Source of the DNA: Pithys albifrons albifrons
Taxonomy: Eukaryota > Chordata > Aves > Passeriformes > Thamnophilidae
NCBI RefSeq assembly: GCF_047495875.1
Contig: NC_092496.1
Coordinates: 527,501 to 591,500 of the forward strand
Length of the DNA stretch: 64,000 nucleotides
Reading direction: 5' to 3'
Shown here: piece by piece, positions 56,239 through 64,000 of the stretch
Numbering within the stretch: the stretch's first letter is position 1
Layout of the letters: each line of letters begins with the position of its first letter
Position numbers and translations under genes: made by a program
Notes under the pieces: generated by a model
Database searches by the model: none
Seen by the model: only the letters and a program-made list of their open reading frames with translations
What the model was told of the DNA's origin: nothing

Positions 56239-56499
56239 CCCTCAGGGAGCTCTCAGTCCCTCCCCCTGGGCGGGGACTCACACAATGGGTGATTAACTCT
56301 GGGAGCCAGGCGGTGTTGAGCTGTTGATGGCCCATTAGCAGCTCCGCCCCCCTCAGGCTGGGTGTGAAGGAGATAATGGCTCCCTGGGCAGCTGCTGCTA
56401 ATGGCCCATTGCCCTTGGGGAATGAATAGAGGGGGTAGAATACACAGCTTTGATAACCCCAATACAGGGTTAGCTGGTCCCTTCTGCTGAACTAGGACA

Positions 56500-56504
56500 G
56501 CGTG
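56500..56504. repeat. ERV-2 target-site duplication, right copy
   Basis: gcgtg, directly after the LTR terminal CA. It continues as ccacgtgct, the normal satellite sequence that follows gcgtg in uninterrupted monomers. Confidence 0.75.
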
Positions 56505-59500
56505 CCACGTGCTCGTCCCAGAAAGTGCCATTTTACAGCCCAGAATTCCAGACCAATGAAGACTCCTCCCAGGGAAAAGGTGCCAGGACAGAAAGCCATT
56601 GTGCTTTTTGTAAAGGTAATGGGGCCCCATCATTGGCACCTGAGAGCCCAAGGCTGCCACCTTTTCCCTGGACGCAAAGCTCGATGGTGCGTTCCACTTG
56701 CGGGTCCAGGAAAGTGCCGATTCTCAGACCAGAATTCCAAACCGATGAAGATTCCTCCCTGGGAAAAGGTGTCAGGACAGAAAGCCATTGTGCCTTTTCT
56801 AGGGGTAATGGGGCACCATCATTGGCACCTGAGAGCCCAAGGCTGACCCATTTTCCCTGGGCGCAAAGCTCGACGGTGTGTACCTTGTGCGGGTTTGGGG
56901 CAGTGCCATTTTTGAACCCAGATTTCCAGACGGATGAAGATTCCTCCCTGGGAAAAGGTGCCAGGACAGAAAGCAAGTGTTAGTTTTCTAGTGTTAACGG
57001 GGCCCCATCATTGGCACCTGAGAGCCCAAGGTTGCCTCCTATACCCTGGGCGCAAAGCTCGACCATGCGTGCTACGTGAGGGTCGGGGAAATAACCGGTT
57101 CTCATTCCAGAATTCCAGACCGATGAAGATTCCTCCCTGGGAAAAGGTGTCAGGACAGAAAGTGATTGTTCCTTTTCTAGGGTTAATGGGGCTCCATCAT
57201 TGACACCTGAGAGCCGAAGGCTGCAACCTTTTCCCTGAGCGCAAAGCTCAACGGTGCGTGCCACTTGCGGGTCCAGGAATGTGCCGATTCTCATCCCAGA
57301 ATTCGAGGCCGATGAAGATTTCTCCCAGGGAAAAGGTGCCAGGGCAGAAAGCAATTGTGCCTTTTGTAGGGTTAATGGGGCCCTAAAATCGACACCTGAG
57401 AGCCCAAGGCTGCCACCTTTTCCCTGGGCGCAAAGCTCGACGGAGCGTTCCACGTGCGGGTCCGGGAACGTGCCATTTTTCAGCCCAGAATTCCAGACCG
57501 ATGAAGACTCCTCAGAGGGAAAAGGTACCAGGAGACAAAGCCATTGTGTATTTTGTAATGCTAATTGGGCCCCATCATTGGCACCTGAGAGCCCAAGGCT
57601 GCCACCTTTTCCCTGGGTGCAAAGCTCGACGGTGTATACCCTGTGCGGGTGCGGGAAAGGGCCGTTTTTCAGCACTCAATTCCAGACAGAAGTCGATTCC
57701 TCTCTGGGAAAAGGTGTCAGGACAGAAAGGCATTGTGCCTTTTCTAGGGGTAATGGGACCTCATCTTTGGCACCTGAGAGCCCAAGGCTGCCACCTTTTC
57801 CCTGGGCGCAAAGCTCGACGGTGCGTGCCACGTGCGGGTAAGGGAAAGAGCCGTTTTCAGCACAGAATTCCAGAACAATGAAGATTCCTCCCTGGGAAAA
57901 GGTGCCAGGACAGGAAGTGATTGTGATTTTTCTAGGGGTAATGGGGCCCCATCATTGGCACCTGAGAGCCCAAGGCTGCCACCTTTTGCCTGGGCACAAA
58001 GCTCGATGGTGCGTTCCACTTGCAGGTCCGGGGAAGTGCCGTTTTTCAGCCCAGAATTCCAGACGGACGAAAATTCCTCCCAGGGAAAAGGTGCCAGGAC
58101 AGAAATCCATTGTTATTTATCTAGTGTTAACGGGGACCCATCGTTGGCACCTGAGAGCCCAAGGCTGCCACCTTTTCCCTGGGCGCAAAGCTAGATGGTG
58201 CCTGCCACGTGCAGGTCAGAGAAAGTGCTTTGTTCAGCCCAGGATTCCAGACGGATGACGACTCCTCCCAGGGAAAGGGCTCCCAGGACAGAAAGCGATT
58301 GTTCCATTTCTAGGGTTAATGGGGGCCCGTCATTGGCATCTGAGAGCCAGAGGTTGCCTCCTTTTCCCTGGGCGCAAAGCACGACAGTGCGTGCCACGTG
58401 CTGGCCCCAGAATGTGCCATTTTACAGCCCAGAATTCCAGACCAATGAAGACTTCTCCCAGGGAAAAGGTGCCAGGACAGAAAGCCATTGTGCTTTTTGT
58501 AAAGGTAATGGGGCCCCATCATTGGCACCTGAGAGCCCAAGACTGCCACCTTTTCCCTGGACGCAAAGCTCGATGGCGCGTTCCACTTGCGGGTCCAGGC
58601 AAGTGCCGATTCTCAGACCAGAATTCCAAACCGATGAAGATTCCTCCCTGGGAAAAGGTGCCAGGAGAGAAAGCCATAGTGCCTTTTGTAGGGGTAATGG
58701 GGCACCATCATTGGCAGCTGAGAGCCCAAGGCTGCCCCCTTTTCCCTGGGCGCAAAGCTCGACGGTGTGTACCTTGTGCGGGTTTGGGGCAGTGCCATTT
58801 TTGAACCCAGATTTCCAGACGGACGAAGATTCCTCTCTGGGAAAAGGTGCCAGGACAGAAAGCAAGTGTTATTTTTCTAGTGTTAACGGGGCCCCATCAC
58901 TGGCACCTGAGAGCCCAAGGCTGCCACCTTTTGCCTGGGCGCAAATGTCGACGGCGCGTGCCACTTGCGGCTCCGGGGAAGTTACATTTTTCAGCCCAGA
59001 ATTCCAGACGGACGAAGACACCTCCCAGGGAAAAGGTGCCAGGTCAGAAATCGAATTGTCCTTTTCTAGGGTCAATGGTGCCCCATCATTGGCACCTCAG
59101 AGTTCAAGGCTGCCACCTTTTCTGTGGGCGCAAACATCAACGGCGCGTACCACTTTCTTGTCCGGGAAAGTGCCGTTTTTCAGCCCTCAATTCCAGACGG
59201 ATGAAGACTCCTCACAGGGAAGAGGCTCCCAGGACAGAAAGCGATTGTTCTATTTCTAGGGTTAATCGGGCTCCATCATTGGCACCTGAGAGCCCAAGGT
59301 TGCCTCCTGTACCCTGGACGCAAAGCTCGACCATGCGTGCTACGTGAGGGTCCGGGAAATTGCCGTTTCTCTTTCCAGAATTCCAGACCGATGAAGATTC
59401 CTCCCTGGGAAAAGGTGCCAGGACAGGAATGGATTTCTCATTTTCTAGGAGTAATGGGGACCCATTTTTGGCACCTGAGAGCCGAAGGCTGCAACCTTTT

Positions 59501-62500
59501 CCCTGAGCGCAAAGCTCGATGGTGCGTGCCACTTGCGTGTCCAGGAATGTGCTGTTTCTCATCCCAGAATTCGAGGCCGATGAAGATTTCTCCCAGGGAA
59601 ATGGTGCCAGGACTGAAAGCAATTGTGCCTTTTCTAGGGTTAATGGGGCCCCAAAATTGACACCTGAGAGCCCAAGGCTGCCACCTTTTCCCTGGGCGCA
59701 AAGCTCGACGGAGCGTTCCACGTGCGGGTCCAGGAAAGTGCCATTTTTCAGCCCAGAATTCCAGACCTATGAAGATTCCTCAGAGGGAAAAGGTACCAGG
59801 AGACAAAGCCACTGTGTATTTTGTAATGCTAATTGGGCCCCATCATTGGCACCTGAGAGCCCAAGGCTGCCACCTTTTCCCTGGGTGCAAAGCTCGACGG
59901 TGCATACCCTGTGCGTGTCCGGGAAAGGGCCGTTTTCCAGCCCAGAATTCCAGATGGAAGTCGATTCCTCTCTGGGAAATGGTGTCAGGACAGAAAGCCA
60001 TTGTGCCTTTTCTAGGGGTAATGGGGCCCCATCTTTGGCACCTGAGAGCCCAAGACTGCCACCTTTTCCCTGGACGCAAAGCTCGATGGTGCGTTCCACT
60101 TGCGGGTCCAGGAACGTGCCGATTCTCAGACCAGAATTCCAAACCGATGAAGATTCCTCTCTGGGAAAAGGTGCCAGGAGAGAAAGCCATTGTGCCTTTT
60201 GTAGGGGTAATGGGGCACCATCATTGGCAGCTGGGAGCCCAAGGCTGCCGCCTTTTCCCTGGGCGCAAAGCTCGACGGTGTGTACCTTGTGCGGGTTTGG
60301 GGCAGTGCCATTTTTGAACCCAGATTTCCAGACGGACGAAGATTCCTCTCTGGGAAAAGGTGCCAGGACAGAAAGCAAGTGTTATTTTTCTAGTGTTAAC
60401 GGGGCCCCATCTATGGCACCTGAGAGCCCAAGGCTGCCCCCTTTTCCCTGGGCACAAATGTCGACGGCGCTTGCCACTTGCAGGTCCGGGGAAGTGCCAT
60501 TTTTCAGCCCAGAATTCCAGACGGACGAAGACACCTCCCAGGGAAAATGTGCCAGGTCAGAAATCGAATTGTCCTTTTCTAGGGTCAATGGTGCCCCATC
60601 ATTGGCACCTCAGAGTTCAAGGCTGCCACCTTTTCCGTGGGCGCAAACATCAACGGCGCGTACCACTTTCTTGTCCGGCAAAGTGCCGTTTGTCAGCCCT
60701 GAATTCCAGACGGATGAAGACTCCTCACAGGGAAGAGGCTCCCAGGACAGAAAGCGATTGTTCCATTTCTAGGGTTAATCGGGCCCCATCATTGGCACCT
60801 GAGAGCCGAAGGTTGCCTCCTATACCTTGGTCGCAAAGCTCGACCATGCGTGCTACGTGAGGGTCCGGGAAATTGCCGTTTCTCTTTCCAGAATTCCAGA
60901 CCGATGAAGATTCCTCCCTGGGAAAAGGTGCCAGGACAGGAATGGATTTCACCTTTTCTAGGAGTAATGGGGACCCATCATTGGCACCTGAGAGCCGAAG
61001 GCTGCAACCTTTTCCCTGAGCGCAAAGCTCGACGGTGCGTGCCACTTGCGGGTCCAGGAATGTGCCGTTTCTCATCCCAGAATTCGAGGCCGATGAAGAT
61101 TTCTCCCAGGGAAAAGGTGCCAGGACAGAAAGCAATTGTGCCTTTTTTAGGGTTAATGGGGGCCCCAAAATTGGCAGCTGAGAGCCCAGGGCTGCCACCT
61201 TTTCCCTGGGCGCAAAGCTCGACGGTGCGTGCCACATGCGGGTAAGGGAAAGAGCCGTTTTCAGCCCAGAATTTCAGACCCATGAAGATTCCTCCCAGGG
61301 TAAAGGTGCCAGGACAGGAAGCAATTTTTCTTTTTCCAGGGGTAATGGGGCCCCATCATTGGCACCTGAGAGCCCAAGGCTGCCACCTTTTTCCTGGGCA
61401 CAAATCTCGACAGTGCGTTCCATTTGCAGGTCCAGGGACGTGCCGTTTTTCAGCCCAGAATTCCAGACGGACGAAAATTCCTCCCAGGGAAAAGGTGCCA
61501 GGACAGAAAGCGATTGTTATTTATCTAGTGTTAACGGAGCCCCATCGTTGACACCTGAGAGCCCAAGGCTGTCACCTTTTCCCTGGGCGCAAAGCTAGAT
61601 GGTGCCTGCCACGTGCAGGTCAGAGAAAGTGCTTTGTTCAGCCCAGGATTCCAGACGGATGACGACTCCTCCCAGGAAAAAGGCTCCCAGGACAGCAAGC
61701 GATTGTTCCATTTCTAGTGTTAATGGGGGCCCGTCATTGGCATCTGAGAGCCAGAGGTTGCTTCCTTTTCCCTGGGCGCAAAGCACGACAGTGCGTGCCA
61801 CGTGCTGGTCCCAGAAAGTGCCATTTTACAGCCCAGAATTCCAGACCAATGAAGACTCCTCCCAGGGAAAAGGTGCCAGGACAGAAAGCCATTGTGCTTT
61901 TTGTAAAGGTAATGGGGCCCCATCATTGGCACCTGAGAGCCCAAGACTGCCACCTTTTCCCTGGACGCAAAGCTCGATGGTGCGTTCCACTTGCGGGTCC
62001 AGGCAAGTGCCGATTCTCAGACCAGAATTCCAAACCGATGAAGATTCCTCCCTGGGAAAAGGTGCCAGGAGAGAAAGCCATTGTGCCTTTTGTAGGGGTA
62101 ATGGGGCACCATCATTGGCAGCTGAGAGCCCAAGGCTGCCCCCTTTTCCCTGGGCGCAAAGCTCGACGGTGTGTACCTTGTGCGGGTTTGGGGCAGTGCC
62201 ATTTTTGAACCCAGATTTCCAGACGGACGAAGATTCCTCCCAGGGAAAAGGTGCCAGGACAGAAAGCAAGTGTTATTTTTCTAGTGTTAACGGGGCCCCA
62301 TCACTGGCACCTGAGAGCCCAAGGCTGCCACCTTTTGCCTGGGCGCAAATGTCGACGGCGCGTGCCACTTGCGGCTCCGGGGAAGTTACATTTTTCAGCC
62401 CAGAATTCCAGACGGACGAAGACACCTCCCAGGGAAAATGTGCCAGGTCAGAAATCGAATTGTCCTTTTCTAGGGTCAATGGTGCCCCATCATTGGCACC

Positions 62501-64000
62501 TCAGAGTTCAAGGCTGCCACCTTTTCCGTGGGCGCAAACATCAAGGGCGCGTACCACTTTCTTGTCTGGGAAAGTGCCGTTTTTCAGCCCTGAATTGCAG
62601 ACGGATGAAGACTCCTCACAGGGAAGAGGCTCCCAGGACAGAAAGCGATTGTTCCATTTCTAGGGTTAATCGGGCTCCATCATTGGCACCTGAGAGCCCA
62701 AGGTTGCCTCCTATACCCTGGACGCAAAGCTCGACCATGCGTGCTACGTGAGGGTCCGGGAAATTGCCGTTTCTCATTCCAGAATTCCAGACCGATGAAG
62801 ATTCCTCCCTGGGAAAAGGTGCCAGGACAGGAATGGATTTCTCCTTTTCTAGGAGTAATGGGAACCAATTTTTGGCACCTGAGAGCCGAAGGCTGCAACC
62901 TTTTCCCTGAGCGCAATGCTCAACGGCGCGTGCCATTTGCGGGTCCAGGAATGTGCTGTTTCTCATCCCAGAATTCGAGGCCGATGAAGATTTCTCCCAG
63001 GGAAAATGTGCCTGGACAGAAAGCAATTGTGCCTTTTCTAGAGATAATGGGGCCCCAAAATTGGCAGCTGAGAGCCCAGGGCTGCCACCTTTTCCCTGGG
63101 CGCAAAGCTCGACGGAGCGTTCCACGTGCGGGTCCGGGAACGTACCATTTTTCAGCCCAGAATTCCAGACCGATGAAGACTCCTCAGAGGGAAAAGGTAC
63201 CAGGAGACAAAGCCATTGTGTATTTTGTAATGCTAATTGGGCCCCATCATTGGCACCTGAGAGTCCAAGGCTGCCACGTTTTCCCTGGGTGCAAAGCTCG
63301 ACGGTGCGTGCCACATGCGGGTAAGGGAAAGAGCCGTTTTCAGCCCAGAATTCCAGAACAATGAAGATTCCTCCCTGGGAAAAGGTGCCAGGACAGGAAG
63401 CGATTGTGATTTTTCTAGGGGTAATGGGGCCCCATCATTGGCACCTGAGAGCCCAAGGCTGCCACCTTTTGCCTGGGCACAAAGCTCGACGGTGCGTTCC
63501 ACTTGCAGGTCCGGGGAAGTGCCGTTTTTCAGCCCAGAATTCCAGACGGACGAAAATTCCTCCCAGGGAAAAGGTGCCAGGACAGAAAGCCATTGTTATT
63601 TATCTAGTGTTAACGGGGACCCATCATTGGCACCTGAGAGCCCAAGGCTGCCACCTTTTCCCTGGGCGCAAAGCTAGATGGTGCCTGCCACGTGCAGGTC
63701 AGAGAAAGTGGTTTGTTCATCCCAGGATTCCAGACGGATGACGACTCCTCCCAGGGAAAAGGCTCCCAGGACAGAAAGCGATTGTTCCATTTCTAGTGTT
63801 AATGGGGGCCCGTCATTGGCATCTGAGAGCCAGAGGTTGCCTCCTTTTCCCTGGGCGCAAAGCACGACAGTGCGTGCCACGTGCTGGTCCCAGAAAGTGC
63901 CATTTTACAGCCCAGAATTCCAGACCAATGAAGACTCCTCCCAGGGAAAAGGTGCCAGGACAGAAAGCCATTGTGCTTTTTGTAAAGGTAATGGGGCCCC
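56500..64000 (-). repeat. 189-bp satellite, orientation B, right block
   Basis: About 40 monomers in the same orientation as 42891-49803, continuing past the window end. The landmark ctcctcacagggaagagg recurs at 59208, 60721 (1513 bp, 8 monomers) and 62612 (1891 bp, 10 monomers). Two long similar blocks start at 58195 and 61599, 3404 bp (18 monomers) apart. No gene is seen. Open frames up to 417 codons are by-products of the 63-codon monomer. Confidence 0.9.

Larger units (their letters stand above)
49804..56499 (-). mobile_element. ERV-2: full-length class III env-less provirus
   Basis: 6.7-kb provirus in minus orientation with two 628-bp LTRs, primer-binding site, leader, gag, pro, pol and polypurine tract, flanked by a 5-bp target duplication. 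By eye the two LTRs differ at about 11 of 628 positions, so insertion was fairly recent. If ERV-2 is cut out, satellite landmarks at 47595 and 59208 are 26 monomers apart in phase, which shows a clean insertion into the array. Lesions: an 8-nt deletion in gag and a nonsense codon in pro. The pol frame is intact. Confidence 0.96.
55872..56499 (-). repeat. ERV-2 5' LTR
   Basis: 628 bp, TG...CA termini, next to the primer-binding site. It differs from the 3' LTR at about 11 positions by eye, clustered near the start of the viral LTR (56440-56485). It should hold the promoter for viral transcription leftward. Confidence 0.95.

Noticed and set aside
59519..60772. Longest satellite open frame (417 codons) and the many similar frames as protein-coding genes
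   Set aside because: They occur on both strands of the same repeats, start and stop at random monomers, have no splice or promoter context, and follow from the 63-codon monomer length.

Overview
The window is vertebrate nuclear DNA, most likely from a bird. It is almost entirely a tandem satellite with a monomer of about 189 bp, invaded by two copies of one env-less, class III (ERV-L/spuma-like) endogenous retrovirus. No host gene, tRNA, rRNA or CRISPR array is visible. The bird assignment is an inference: it rests on the retrovirus family, which I believe is common in bird genomes, and on the satellite-plus-ERV landscape. No database search was possible.

Layout. Positions 1-110 are non-satellite flank. 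Positions 111-2305 hold old, diverged satellite in one orientation (called B). At 2304-2306 the satellite flips to orientation A, which runs to 37181. Within the A block, 2306-9580 is diverged and monomeric. About 9581-11142 is transitional. From 11143 to 32102 the monomers form a homogenised higher-order repeat (HOR) of 12 monomers (2266-2267 bp), with 20-mer and 11-mer variants. From 32103 to 37181 the higher-order organisation decays. ERV-1 (+ strand, 5'-truncated) fills 37178-42890. Satellite in orientation B follows at 42891-49803. ERV-2 (- strand, with both LTRs and a near-perfect 5-bp target duplication) fills 49804-56499. Orientation-B satellite continues to the window end.

Retrovirus. 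Both copies encode gag, an aspartic protease, and a pol with reverse transcriptase, RNase H and integrase, with complete catalytic signatures. Neither has env. Gag and pro share a frame separated by one UAG that is followed by G residues and a hairpin, which suggests termination readthrough. Between pro and most of RT both copies share the same -1 frame change. ERV-2 retains a primer-binding site resembling that for tRNA-Lys1,2 and a hydrophobic N-terminal Gag extension. ERV-2 gag has an 8-nt deletion and its pro has a nonsense codon. ERV-1 has lost its 5' LTR, primer-binding site and leader.

Interpretation. A young, uniform HOR core flanked by older monomers, inversions and embedded ERVs is the architecture expected of a centromeric, pericentromeric or sex-chromosome (W) heterochromatin block. 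The long open reading frames on both strands of the satellite follow from a monomer length of 63 codons and are not annotated as genes.
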